64,000 bases of DNA from JANQHO01 sp965218075 (GTDB taxonomy: Bacteria; Bacteroidota; Bacteroidia; Flavobacteriales; Schleiferiaceae): assembly GCA_965218075.1 (NCBI GenBank), contig CBDCJZ010000003.1:2046001-2110000 (forward strand), written 5' to 3'. Position 1 is the stretch's first letter. Each line of letters opens with the position of its first letter. This document shows positions 9,938 through 18,887 of this stretch, piece after piece. The position numbers and the translations under genes are program-made. The notes below the pieces were generated by a model. It was given only the letters and a program-made list of their open reading frames with translations. It was not told the origin of the DNA and did no database searches.

Positions 9938-10786
9938 TCATTCGCCAGTTAGTATAAAAGTACGGCTTACGCTATTCAAATTAGGATTTACAGGCATTCC
10001 ATCAGCATTTATTAGCTGAATGGAAAAAATATTCTCGCCCATAGGCAAACCTTCTACAATGTAAGACTTCCAGGTATCGAATTTAAATTCGTGTTCATTA
10101 TTAATGGTAAGTAAAACTGAATAACCATTAGGAGATAATTCCAGGTTTTTAAGGTAAAAGTCAAAAAGAATTCTGCGGGTATCTTTTCCTCTGTATTTCC
10201 CTTTAGGACGGCTGTAAAACAGCATAGGCTGATTGAGATCTATCATTTCATTTTCATGAGTATTGCCTATATTAAACTGAAAAACTTGGTGAGCCTGAGT
10301 ACTTTTTATACTCTCGTGATAGGAACGGGATAAAAAAGCGATAGCTACATGATGACCGACTCCTATATCCTTTACAAAATCAGACTTGTAATGGGCAGAG
10401 TAAGGACCGTTATCCACAATCAAGTGAATATGCTGTCCTTTGCTAGAGTTGGCAAGGACTTTGTCTTCTGCATCTGGAGTTTGTATGCCAAGCTCGTAAT
10501 TATTTACGTCAAAATCGAAACTCACTGAACCGTTTTCATTGGCAAAATTTGCAGATGAGCTGTTCAAGATAAGTTCAGCAGATCCGTATTTTATTGATTC
10601 CGGAGCAGGGTAAATTTTAATGCCCCCCATTTCATATGACTCGGGAGAATTATTTTCTTTCACAGCAATTATCTGTTCATTCTCAGTTATATCAGAAGGC
10701 AAGTCCGCCTTGGCACTAGAAATTGAAGCATTGTTACAGGAAAGTATTAGTGTCAATAAGGTGGCAAAAAACAGTATTTTTCTCAT
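9938..10786 (-). CDS. Lipoprotein of unknown function
   Basis: 282 residues. The N-terminus MRKILFFATLLTLILSC is a lipoprotein signal peptide with the lipobox LILSC, so Cys17 would be lipidated and the protein anchored in the membrane. The mature part contains KGQHIHLIVDNGPYSAHY and GVGHHVAIAFLSRSYHESIK, a layout I associate with a small Bacteroidota family sometimes labelled phosphopeptide-binding protein; that label is unproven. His-rich patches (HIH, GHHV) might bind a metal, which is only an inference. The gene is divergent from polA with about 165 bases between the start codons, so each has its own promoter there. No operon partner is visible. Confidence 0.7.
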   Translation of the reverse strand: MRKILFFATLLTLILSCNNASISSAKADLPSDITENEQIIAVKENNSPESYEMGGIKIYPAPESIKYGSAELILNSSSANFANENGSVSFDFDVNNYELGIQTPDAEDKVLANSSKGQHIHLIVDNGPYSAHYKSDFVKDIGVGHHVAIAFLSRSYHESIKSTQAHQVFQFNIGNTHENEMIDLNQPMLFYSRPKGKYRGKDTRRILFDFYLKNLELSPNGYSVLLTINNEHEFKFDTWKSYIVEGLPMGENIFSIQLINADGMPVNPNLNSVSRTFILTGE

Positions 10787-10951
10787 GAGTTTGTCAAGTA
10801 TTTATGGTTATGTAAAATGTGAATCACAACTAGTTACAAAGATATTATCTTTCTAAACTAGTCATGACTTAAACCTAAGTGACAAAAATATTATACAATA
10901 AAAGCCCTCCCATTAGATTAATGCTATTTTTACCTCAATATAAGGTGAAAA

Positions 10952-13771
10952 ATGCCCGAAAACGATAAAAAACTCTTTTTACTGGATACCTATGCATTAA
11001 TATTTCGTTCCTATTTTGCATTTGTTACGAATCCAAGAGTAACTTCTAAGGGCTTTGACACATCTACTATATTTGGTTTTACCACTACCTTGCTGGAAGT
11101 GCTCAAAAGACAAAAACCCACCCACCTTGCAATGGTTTACGATACAGATGTTCCTACTCAAAGGCATAAGGAGTATGAAGAATATAAGGCTAATCGTGAC
11201 GAGACTCCTGAAGCCATTAGAGTTTCGATGCCATACATCGAGAAAATAGCAGATGCTTTCGATATTCGGTTTTTAGGTGTGGATGGTTATGAGGCGGATG
11301 ATGTAATAGGGACCTTGGCAAAAAAGGCTGAAATGCAGGGCTTTGAAGTATATATGATGACATCTGATAAGGACTTCGGGCAATTAGTGAGCGATAATAT
11401 TAAAATATATCGTCCTGGCAGGCAAGGAAGTCCAGCTGAGATATGGGGAGTAAAGGAGGTACTGGATAAGTTTGATATTGACACGGTTGAACAGGTGGTA
11501 GATTACCTCGCTATGATGGGAGACGCAGTGGATAATATTCCGGGTTTTCCCGGAGTAGGTCCCAAGACAGCCTCCAAGTTGTTAAAGCAATATGGGAGCA
11601 TGGAAAATATGTTGGATCATGCTGGTGAAATAAAGGGGAAGTTAGGAGAACGGATCAGAAAAAACGAAAAACAAGGCAAACTTTTTAAAAAACTAGCTAG
11701 AATTATTGTCGATGTACCTATTGATTTTAAGGCAGAATTATTTGAGAAAAAAGATCCAAACAAAGAAAAAATAAGGAAGATTTTCTCAGAATTAGAATTT
11801 CGCACCTTACTGAAAAAGTTTATGGAAGAGACATTAGAAAAATCAACTCCTCAAGGATCTCAGGTTGATCTTTTTGGTAATTTGGAATTATCTAGATCAA
11901 AAAAATCTCGCGATCAGTATGAAAATGGAAACATTCACAATACCGATCATTTTTACCAATTGATTAACCATGTCGAGGAGCGAAAATTATTACTGAAATA
12001 TCTTTTGAAACAAGAAGAAGTATGTTTTGATATCAAGGCCACTGATGTTAAGGCTTCTGATTCAGAACTGGTGGGAATTGCTTTTAGCTATCCTCCTTTG
12101 AGGACTGAGGACCTATCCACCTACTTACATATAGCTTATTATGTAGATATCCCTAAAGGAGAAGAAAGGAAAATTGTAACCGAGTTTAAACCTTTTTTTG
12201 AAGACATCTCTATTGTTAAAATAGGGCATAATATTAAATACGACATAACTGTATTGAAGAATTATGACGTTGAGATTAAAGGAAAGATGTTTGATACTAT
12301 GTTAGCTCATTATCTTATCCAGCCTGATACGCGTCATAATATGGGCCTACTGGCAGAAACCTATCTTTATTATCAGCTGGCAAGTATAGAAAGTCTTATC
12401 GGTGGGAAAGGTAAAAAACAAGATAATATGCAGAATGTAGATTCTGAAAAAGTAAAGGAATATGCCGGTGAAAATGCGGATATCACTTTACAGTTGAAAG
12501 ACTTATTTGAACCCGAGCTCAGGGATGCGGACACACAATCTGTTTTTGAAAACATTGAGATGCCCCTTGTGTCAGTATTAGCAGATATGGAGTCAGAAGG
12601 AGTAAATCTGGATCGCCAGGTCCTGGGAAACCTATCGCTTGAATTGAGCAAGGATATAGAAAAGCTGAAAAAGGAGATTCTTCGAGATGCCGATACCTCT
12701 TTTAATATTGCTTCTCCTAAACAATTAGGCGAGGTTTTATTTGAAAAAATGAAGCTAGTAGAAAAACCTAAAAAGACCAAAAGCGGTCAGTATACTACCT
12801 CAGAAGACATTTTGATAGAATTGGCTAAAGAACATGAAATAGGTCAAAAGATACTGGATTACCGCCAGCTCAGTAAACTTAAAAGCACTTATGTAGACGC
12901 CTTGCCAGAAATGATAAGTCCAATAACTGATCGTATACATACTTCTTTTAGTCAGGCAGTAGCTGCTACCGGAAGACTCAGTTCTAGCAATCCAAACCTT
13001 CAGAATATTCCTATCCGCACTAAAAGGGGACGAGAAGTTCGTAAGGCTTTTATTCCCAGAAACGAAAAGTGTCTTATTTTGGCAGCGGACTATTCTCAGA
13101 TTGAGCTTAGACTTATCGCTCACTTCAGTTATGATGAAAATATGATAGAGGCTTTTTTAGCGGACCGGGATATTCACGCTATTACTGCAGCAAAGCTTTT
13201 TGGAGTAAAGCAGCAAGAAATAACTCGTAAACAGCGTAGTGATGCCAAAACCGTGAATTTCGGTATTATTTATGGGGTTAGTGTATTTGGGCTGAGCCAG
13301 CAAACTTCTCTCAGCAGAAATGAAGCCTCTGAAGCTATCGAATCCTATTTTAGAACCTATCCCAGGGTGAGGGATTATATAAAAAAGCAAAAAGAATTTG
13401 CTCGCAAATACGGATATGTTGAAACCATTATGAAAAGGAGGAGGTATCTGAAAGATATTAATTCCAAAAACCACACTGTGAGAAGCCATGCAGAGCGTAA
13501 TGCCGTCAATGCTCCAATACAGGGAAGTGCAGCTGACATTATAAAGCAGGCCATGATCAACATTCATCATAAACTAAAGGAGGGTGAATTCCAAGCTAAG
13601 ATGGTGTTACAAGTGCATGACGAATTGGTTTTTGATGTTCCCTCTGCGGAAATTGAAAATATTAAGCCTATGATTAAAAGCTCGATGGAAAACACAGTGA
13701 GAACAAAAGTTCCTATGATCGCGAACCTTGGCCAAGGTAAAAACTGGTTGGAAGCCCATTGGGGAGTTTAA
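10952..13771 (+). CDS. polA: DNA polymerase I (5' nuclease, 3'-5' exonuclease-like and polymerase domains)
   Basis: Repair and Okazaki-fragment polymerase, 939 residues, full length. Domain 1 (about 1-300) is the 5' nuclease: GYEADDVIGTLA, MTSDKDFGQLV and GDAVDNIPGFPGVGPKTASKLL. Domain 2 (about 340-540) is the proofreading fold: GHNIKYDITVL (ExoII) and EYAGENADITLQL (ExoIII) are present, but ExoI reads VCFDIKATD, so the second acid of the D-x-E motif is Lys (Asp360, Lys362). Domain 3 is the polymerase: DYSQIELRLIAHFS (motif A), RSDAKTVNFGIIYG (motif B), QVHDELVFDV (motif C). The substitution predicts weak or no proofreading, although the exonuclease fold is kept. It stands alone, with divergent and convergent neighbours. 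Confidence 0.97.
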   Translation: MPENDKKLFLLDTYALIFRSYFAFVTNPRVTSKGFDTSTIFGFTTTLLEVLKRQKPTHLAMVYDTDVPTQRHKEYEEYKANRDETPEAIRVSMPYIEKIADAFDIRFLGVDGYEADDVIGTLAKKAEMQGFEVYMMTSDKDFGQLVSDNIKIYRPGRQGSPAEIWGVKEVLDKFDIDTVEQVVDYLAMMGDAVDNIPGFPGVGPKTASKLLKQYGSMENMLDHAGEIKGKLGERIRKNEKQGKLFKKLARIIVDVPIDFKAELFEKKDPNKEKIRKIFSELEFRTLLKKFMEETLEKSTPQGSQVDLFGNLELSRSKKSRDQYENGNIHNTDHFYQLINHVEERKLLLKYLLKQEEVCFDIKATDVKASDSELVGIAFSYPPLRTEDLSTYLHIAYYVDIPKGEERKIVTEFKPFFEDISIVKIGHNIKYDITVLKNYDVEIKGKMFDTMLAHYLIQPDTRHNMGLLAETYLYYQLASIESLIGGKGKKQDNMQNVDSEKVKEYAGENADITLQLKDLFEPELRDADTQSVFENIEMPLVSVLADMESEGVNLDRQVLGNLSLELSKDIEKLKKEILRDADTSFNIASPKQLGEVLFEKMKLVEKPKKTKSGQYTTSEDILIELAKEHEIGQKILDYRQLSKLKSTYVDALPEMISPITDRIHTSFSQAVAATGRLSSSNPNLQNIPIRTKRGREVRKAFIPRNEKCLILAADYSQIELRLIAHFSYDENMIEAFLADRDIHAITAAKLFGVKQQEITRKQRSDAKTVNFGIIYGVSVFGLSQQTSLSRNEASEAIESYFRTYPRVRDYIKKQKEFARKYGYVETIMKRRRYLKDINSKNHTVRSHAERNAVNAPIQGSAADIIKQAMINIHHKLKEGEFQAKMVLQVHDELVFDVPSAEIENIKPMIKSSMENTVRTKVPMIANLGQGKNWLEAHWGV

Positions 13772-14203
13772 AATTCGGGTAATACATAATTAATTTGAGC
13801 TAAGTTTTTGGAATTTCAACATATGATATTTGTTTAACAGGTCGTAAACATGGAATATGAATATATCTTTTCCCGTCACTAAGAAGAGACTGCTATTGGG
13901 AAATTAATCGATTTGGTTTTCTGCGGTTTTTTCAAAGTTTCTGCCATAGCCAGCTTGAAGAATGGGGTATAAATTCTCTTCTACGATTACTCATACATTA
14001 GGGCGAAAATTTAATGGTTTTATAAACCTTTAGCTTAGATAACTTTAGCATATATAAAACAGGTGTTAAGGTTATGAATAAATAAAGGGAAAAGTAGGTA
14101 TAATTATAAAGGCTGCACATTTCAGATGGGAATTTACAGAAACTTTATCTTCGTTTTGCAGAGATTTAACGACAGTGCAAATAACAAATTTGCCCGTATA
14201 TAG
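13772..14203. other. Intergenic stretch without recognisable gene
   Basis: Between convergent polA and pyk. There is no open frame of interest and no clear terminator. A patch near 13870-13960 weakly resembles the repeat at 18590-18685 (shared AAGAGACTG and a TTTTCT...TTTTTTCAA stretch). It may be the other end of a decayed mobile element. Confidence 0.3.
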
Positions 14204-14295
14204 TGACGTTTAAGAGAAACTGAACTTCAGCGCGATAACTCCAAGAATTTATATAACATTGTTCAAAAACTTTAGAAAGCAATCCCCTAAACTTA
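14204..14295 (+). repeat. Diverged inverted repeat, copy A
   Basis: Begins with TGACGTTTAAGAGAAAC (14204-14220), found exactly in reverse orientation at 18685-18669. Further in, TGTT.AAAAACT.TAGAAA at 14260-14278 also matches copy B, with a 5-base length difference between the two blocks. Together this is about 90-110 bases of diverged homology. The two copies face each other across the pyk-acpP operon. The form suggests remains of an insertion sequence end or a small non-autonomous element; no transposase is seen. Confidence 0.5.
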
Positions 14296-14357
14296 GTAGA
14301 TGACCCAATTGTTAAATTCAAGTTGACCGCTTAGTTTATCATTTTCTTCTTTCCGTC

Positions 14358-15782
14358 TCATGCTATTCTACCAATTTTCAGCATATTAGTTATACCTTTA
14401 TCCTCAATGGGCATGCTAGCAATCTTTATTATTAAGTCTCCTTTGTTTACAACGCATTTTTCTTCGACAATCTGTTTAATATCAGCAAAAGTGGAATCGG
14501 TGCTTTCCATTTTATCATAAAAAAACCCTCTAACACCCCAAATTAAGCTTAAAGTATTTAAAATAGATCGATTAGCAGTGAAAACAATAATATTGGCTTT
14601 GGGTCTATATGAAGAGATTTTAAAACCAGTATAACCACTGAAAGTCATTGTTAAAATAGCCCTGGCTCCTATCCGATCAGCTATATTGCTGGCGCTATAA
14701 CAAATAGAGTCGGTGATGAACCGTTCATTTTTATAGTCAGGAAAGCTTTTATTATCTATTTTCAATTGTCCACTTTTTTGTATGTGCAAAGCTATTTTTG
14801 ACACAGTCTGTATCACTCTTACGGGGTGCTTACCTATAGAAGTTTCGCCACTAAGCATTAGAGCATCAGCACCATCTAAAACAGAATTGGCCACATCATT
14901 AACTTCTGCTCGGGTAGGAGAAATGGTTTCTATCATGCTTTCCATCATTTGAGTGGCAATAATAACAGGACGAGCCATTTCATAGCATTTGTTAACAATC
15001 TTTTTTTGAATAAGCGGAACATCTTGCAAAGGAACTTCCACACCTAAGTCACCACGAGCTATCATAATAGCGTCCGTTACTTTCAAGATATTATCTATCT
15101 CAGCTACGGCTTCGGCCTTTTCAATTTTAGAGATAACTTTGCATGCAGCATTATTCTCTCGCAGTATAGCTTTTAGCTGTTCAACATCTTTTGAGGATCT
15201 TACAAAAGATAAAGCAATCCACTCTACTTTCTGTTCAATGGCAAACTTAAGGTCTGTTAGGTCCTTTTGTGTAAGACAGGGAAGAAAGATTTTGGTATGA
15301 GGTAAATTGATCCCTTTATACGATTTCAATGGCCCACCTTGTATCACCTTTGTTTCGACATAATCAATGCCATTGGTATAGGTAGTTCGAAGTAGTATAT
15401 TTCCGTCGTCTATAAGTATTTTTTCATCGACTTTTACATCAGATGGAAACGAATTGTAGTTTATGTAAACCTGTGAACGGTCACCTATTATTTCTTTATT
15501 GGTAAAGGTTAATTTATCTCCTTTTTTTAGTATCGTTCCGTCTTCGACTTTTCCTATTCTGAGTTTTGGTCCCTGTAAATCAGCCAGAATGGCTATGTTT
15601 AGTTCGTGATTGGCGTTGAACTCTCGTACTTGTTTTATTAACTTGGAAGCATATTCATGTAAACTATGAGAAAAGTTAATACGGAAAGCATTTACTCCTG
15701 CTTTAATCATATCAAACATTGTTTCAGGTAGTTCTGAAGCAGGACCTAAAGTAGCTATTATTTTAGTTTTGTTGAGCAGCAT
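14358..15782 (-). CDS. pyk: Pyruvate kinase
   Basis: Last step of glycolysis: phosphoenolpyruvate plus ADP to pyruvate plus ATP. 474 residues, a normal length. Motifs: KIIATLGPASE at the start, RINFSHS, ADLQGPKLRIG, the active-site signature ISKIEKAEAVAEIDNIL with its catalytic Lys, MIARGDLGVEVPL, and ATQMMESMI. The C-terminal allosteric-type domain follows. It is the last gene of the acpP-fabF-rnc-IPExxxVDY-pyk cluster, starting one base after the preceding reading frame ends, an order conserved in many Bacteroidota. Confidence 0.97.
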   Translation of the reverse strand: MLLNKTKIIATLGPASELPETMFDMIKAGVNAFRINFSHSLHEYASKLIKQVREFNANHELNIAILADLQGPKLRIGKVEDGTILKKGDKLTFTNKEIIGDRSQVYINYNSFPSDVKVDEKILIDDGNILLRTTYTNGIDYVETKVIQGGPLKSYKGINLPHTKIFLPCLTQKDLTDLKFAIEQKVEWIALSFVRSSKDVEQLKAILRENNAACKVISKIEKAEAVAEIDNILKVTDAIMIARGDLGVEVPLQDVPLIQKKIVNKCYEMARPVIIATQMMESMIETISPTRAEVNDVANSVLDGADALMLSGETSIGKHPVRVIQTVSKIALHIQKSGQLKIDNKSFPDYKNERFITDSICYSASNIADRIGARAILTMTFSGYTGFKISSYRPKANIIVFTANRSILNTLSLIWGVRGFFYDKMESTDSTFADIKQIVEEKCVVNKGDLIIKIASMPIEDKGITNMLKIGRIA

Positions 15783-15783
15783 C

Positions 15784-16250
15784 TTATTCGTTCATTAATG
15801 ATAGGGCTTGAATATTTTTTATATCATCGAAGTCTATCCCTTTAAAAGCACGAACATACATAAGTTCTTTTAACTCAGTTTTAAGAAATGAATCAGAAGC
15901 AGTTAACTCTTCCCCCTCACAACACGAGAAGAAATCAAATATTTTAAAGTCCGGTAATAAAGGTTTTGACAAAAGGATTTCCATCGATACTTTCGAACTG
16001 CTCAGCAAAAAAATCGATTTTCTACCAGTCACCAGCATAAGCCCAACTGAAAATCGCGATATTCAAAACTTGAAAAGATGTAAAGACTCCCCTTATGAAC
16101 ATCAAAGTGTTCTTGAGAAGACTTTTTTAGCTTTAGCTTTAAGTCATTATTGAGATGAAAGCACAAGCGATAAGCAAGAAGGTCGGATACAATAGCGTAT
16201 ATGCAGACTTTTTCTTTCGAGAAAATATCATCGAGTTTAAGCTTTTTCAT
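15784..16250 (-). pseudogene. IPExxxVDY family protein, frameshifted
   Basis: The gene between rnc and pyk in this cluster usually encodes a protein of about 150 residues of the IPExxxVDY family, function unknown. Here the N-terminal half (from ATG at 16250, overlapping the rnc end by 14 bases) reads through YAIVSDLLAYRLCFHLNND and KGSLYIFSSFEYRDF, then runs into a stop at 16029. The C-terminal half continues in another frame (from about 16045) with SIFLLSSSKVSMEILLSKPL, then LLPDFKIFDFF, the equivalent of the IPExxxVDY signature. The two halves together give about the expected length. The change of frame falls at about 16030-16050. It is either a true pseudogene or a sequencing error; both halves look otherwise undamaged. 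Confidence 0.75.
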
Positions 16251-16968
16251 TTTTACTTGAACTACAAATTATTTTATAAGCCCGCATGGATGCCTCTTCC
16301 TCTGCTCTTCTTTTACTCGTTCCCACTCCTTTGCTAATCAATTTATCGTTAAGGGAAATACTAACCTCGTATTTACGGTTATGACTCTCGCCCCAAGAAT
16401 TAGTTACTTCTAAGCGAAGATTTTGCTTATTTTTTTGAGCCCATTCTAAAATTATTCCCTTGTGGCTAGCTATGTGTTTCTCAATATTGCCCCAGTTGAC
16501 AAATGGGCTTAAAATTTTTTGTTCGATAAACTTCTTACAGTTTTGATAGTTGTGGTCGAGATAAATTGCTCCAATCAAACCTTCTAAAGCATTACCATAT
16601 ATATGTTTTGACCGAATATTTTGGGGTGAAGATGCCTTCACTAAAAGTTTGTGAAGTCCCATCTTAGCGCCTAGAATATTCAAATTTTTACGGCTTACTA
16701 TTTTGCTCCGCATACTGGTTAAAAAGCCTTCATTCTTATCTCGGTATTTATCATATAAGAAATCAGCCACAACTAATCCTAGAACACCATCTCCCAAAAA
16801 TTCTAGTCTTTCATTATCTATCTTTTCTAATTTAGTTTTTCTAGGGACAGAGTCGTGTCCAAAAATTAGCGAATAGAAGTTTTCGTTTTTAGGTTTGAGG
16901 CCAGTAATACGTTTAATTTCAACTAAAAATTTCCTGTAGGGTTTTAAAGGTTTTATCCAGCTAAGCAT
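16237..16968 (-). CDS. rnc: Ribonuclease III
   Basis: Cuts double-stranded RNA in rRNA maturation and mRNA turnover. 243 residues. The catalytic domain carries the signature NERLEFLGDGVLGLVVADFL near residue 50 and the downstream acidic site NALEGLIGAIYLDH near residue 125. The C-terminal dsRNA-binding domain ends in KGVGTSKRRAEEEASMRAYK. The ATG at 16968 directly abuts the fabF stop, and the end overlaps the next frame by 14 bases, so the genes are tightly coupled in one operon. Confidence 0.96.
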   Translation of the reverse strand: MLSWIKPLKPYRKFLVEIKRITGLKPKNENFYSLIFGHDSVPRKTKLEKIDNERLEFLGDGVLGLVVADFLYDKYRDKNEGFLTSMRSKIVSRKNLNILGAKMGLHKLLVKASSPQNIRSKHIYGNALEGLIGAIYLDHNYQNCKKFIEQKILSPFVNWGNIEKHIASHKGIILEWAQKNKQNLRLEVTNSWGESHNRKYEVSISLNDKLISKGVGTSKRRAEEEASMRAYKIICSSSKNEKA

Positions 16969-18225
16969 TTATTCCTTATATTTCTTTACGACGATGGATG
17001 CATTGTGGCCACCAAAACCAAAAGTGTTACTAATTGCGGCACGAACTTCTCTTTTTTCAGACTTATTAAAAGTGAGATTGAGTTTTGAGTCTATTTCCGG
17101 GTCATCCATAAAATGGTTAATAGTAGGAGGTATAATATTGTTCTTAATAGACATAATAGCTACTATAACTTCAATTGCTCCAGCTGCACCTAAAAGGTGG
17201 CCCGTCATAGATTTGGTACTGCTGATGTTGAGCTTGTAAGAGTGGTCACCAAATACAGTCGAGATAGCTCTAAGCTCCACAACATCTCCAAGTGGGGTAG
17301 AAGTGCCGTGTACGTTAATGTAATCAACATCACTAGACAGCATTTTTGCGTCTTCTAAAGTGTTTGTCATTACTTTCTTTGCTCCCAGACCTTCAGGGTG
17401 AGGGGCAGTAATATGGTGTGCATCAGCAGACATACCGGCACCAGCAAGTTCAGCATATATGGATGCCCCCCTTTTTTTGGCATATCTGTATTCTTCTAAA
17501 ACCAAACAAGCGCCACCTTCGCCCATTACGAAACCATCCCGGTTTTTATCAAAAGGACGACTAGCTGTTTCAGGAGAATCATTACGTGTACTGAGGGCAT
17601 GCATGGCACTAAAACCACCGATACCTGCCTCTGTTATAGCAGCTTCGCTGCCACCAGCAATAAAAGCATCGGCTTTCCCTAACCTTATATAGTTATAAGC
17701 GTCAATTATAGCATTGGTTGAAGAAGCACAGGCAGAAACAGCGGTAAAATTTGGTCCTCTGAAATGGTGTCTAATACTAATATGCGCTGGAGGAATATTG
17801 GCAATCATTTTGGGAATAAAGAAAGGATTAAATCGTGGGGTACCATTTCCTTTAGCATGGTTTATGCTTTCCTGAAAAAAGGTATCTAAACCACCAATAC
17901 CTGACCCCCAGATAACACCTATTCTTTCTGGATCAAAGTTGTTGCTTTCCCGTATGCCACTATCAGCAATAGCTTCATCGGCAACAACCAGGGCAAAATG
18001 GGTAAAGCGATCCATTTTACGGGCACTCTTCCTATCAAAATAATCGTCAGAATTGAAGTTTTTAACCTCACAGGCAAATTTAGTTTTAAACCTTTTGGGG
18101 TCAAATAAGGTAATAGGAGCAGAACCACTGTCCCCCTTCACCAAGGCATCCCAATAGCTTTTAGTATTGTTGCCTAAAGGGGTTAATGCTCCAATGCCTG
18201 TAATAACAACCCTTTTTAACTCCAT
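16969..18225 (-). CDS. fabF: 3-oxoacyl-ACP synthase II
   Basis: Condensing enzyme that elongates acyl-ACP with malonyl-ACP in fatty-acid synthesis. 418 residues, full length. The Cys-His-His triad is visible: VSACASSTNAI (Cys near residue 165), NVHGTSTPLGD (His near 303) and MTGHLLGAAGAIE (His near 340). The start MELKRVVITGIGALTPLGNN is typical. It follows acpP after 15 bases and is joined directly to rnc, so substrate carrier and enzyme are made together. Confidence 0.97.
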   Translation of the reverse strand: MELKRVVITGIGALTPLGNNTKSYWDALVKGDSGSAPITLFDPKRFKTKFACEVKNFNSDDYFDRKSARKMDRFTHFALVVADEAIADSGIRESNNFDPERIGVIWGSGIGGLDTFFQESINHAKGNGTPRFNPFFIPKMIANIPPAHISIRHHFRGPNFTAVSACASSTNAIIDAYNYIRLGKADAFIAGGSEAAITEAGIGGFSAMHALSTRNDSPETASRPFDKNRDGFVMGEGGACLVLEEYRYAKKRGASIYAELAGAGMSADAHHITAPHPEGLGAKKVMTNTLEDAKMLSSDVDYINVHGTSTPLGDVVELRAISTVFGDHSYKLNISSTKSMTGHLLGAAGAIEVIVAIMSIKNNIIPPTINHFMDDPEIDSKLNLTFNKSEKREVRAAISNTFGFGGHNASIVVKKYKE

Positions 18226-18240
18226 AAAAGTGAGGATAAA

Positions 18241-18477
18241 TTATTTTTTGGCTTCCTGAATATAGGCTATGGCTTGACCTACTGTTGTAATATTTTCAGC
18301 CTGGTCATCTGAAATCTGAATGTCGAATTCTTTTTCAAACTCCATAATAAGCTCTACAGTATCCAATGAATCGGCACCAAGGTCGTTAGTAAAGACTGCT
18401 TCGTTAGTTATTTCGTTTTCGTCTATACCAAGCTTGTCAACTATGATAGCCTTTACTTTTGAAGTGATATCTGACAT
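18241..18477 (-). CDS. acpP: Acyl carrier protein
   Basis: Small acidic carrier of growing acyl chains, 78 residues. The phosphopantetheine attachment site is the Ser in [15 protein letters not shown]. First gene of the operon. A -7-like element lies about 40 bases upstream of its ATG. Confidence 0.97.
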   Translation of the reverse strand: MSDITSKVKAIIVDKLGIDENEITNEAVFTNDLGADSLDTVELIMEFEKEFDIQISDDQAENITTVGQAIAYIQEAKK

Positions 18478-18516
18478 CTCTAAAGAGGTTTAAAAATTAT
18501 TAAGCTGCAAAGAAAA

Positions 18517-18524
18517 CAAATATA
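18517..18524 (-). promoter_or_regulatory. Candidate -7 element for the acpP operon
   Basis: TATATTTG on the minus strand fits the Bacteroidota -7 consensus TAnnTTTG and lies 40 bases before the acpP start. No convincing -33 TTG at the usual spacing. Confidence 0.35.
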
Positions 18525-18589
18525 TCAAAAGCAAACAATAAATTGCCTTAGTGTAACTGTGCGGCGTACTAGATTTTAGAGACATCATT

Positions 18590-18685
18590 CGTTTTAAGAG
18601 ACTGTTTTCTAGAGTTTTTCAACAGCAATTTACTGATAACATTGCTATGGTTATTGTACCAAAGCTCGGTTTCTCTTAAACGTCA
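18590..18685 (-). repeat. Diverged inverted repeat, copy B
   Basis: Partner of copy A at 14204-14295, in opposite orientation. It shares the exact 17-base block at 18685-18669 and the TGTT.AAAAACT.TAGAAA block at about 18624-18606. It lies in the 406-base gap between acpP and pth, which otherwise shows no gene. Confidence 0.5.
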
Positions 18686-18854
18686 TATATATTAGCTAAG
18701 TTTCTTGCTTGCGCTTGCGTGGTCTTTTAGATCTTCATAAAACAAACATGAAATCCCTCTAACTCTACGTTTTGAAAAATAGCCAGTTTAGATATCTATT
18801 TTTCATTGAATTACTTAACTAATCATCAAGCCAAAGAGTAATTAATCTACTAAG

Positions 18855-18887
18855 CTGAAAAAGCCTCTATGTACAGATCTTTTTCAG
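18855..18887 (-). terminator. Likely terminator of the prs-rplY-pth operon
   Basis: Perfect 9-base stem (CTGAAAAAG at 18855-18863, complement at 18879-18887) with a 15-base loop, overlapping the pth stop codon. The stem is AT-rich, so strength is uncertain. Confidence 0.4.

Noticed and set aside
11055..13570. Several extra frames inside polA on both strands
   Set aside because: All overlap the conserved polymerase gene and show no family motifs.
16020..16060. Programmed ribosomal frameshift in the IPExxxVDY gene
   Set aside because: No slippery heptamer or downstream structure is seen, and the family is not known to use one; simple frameshift or error is more likely.
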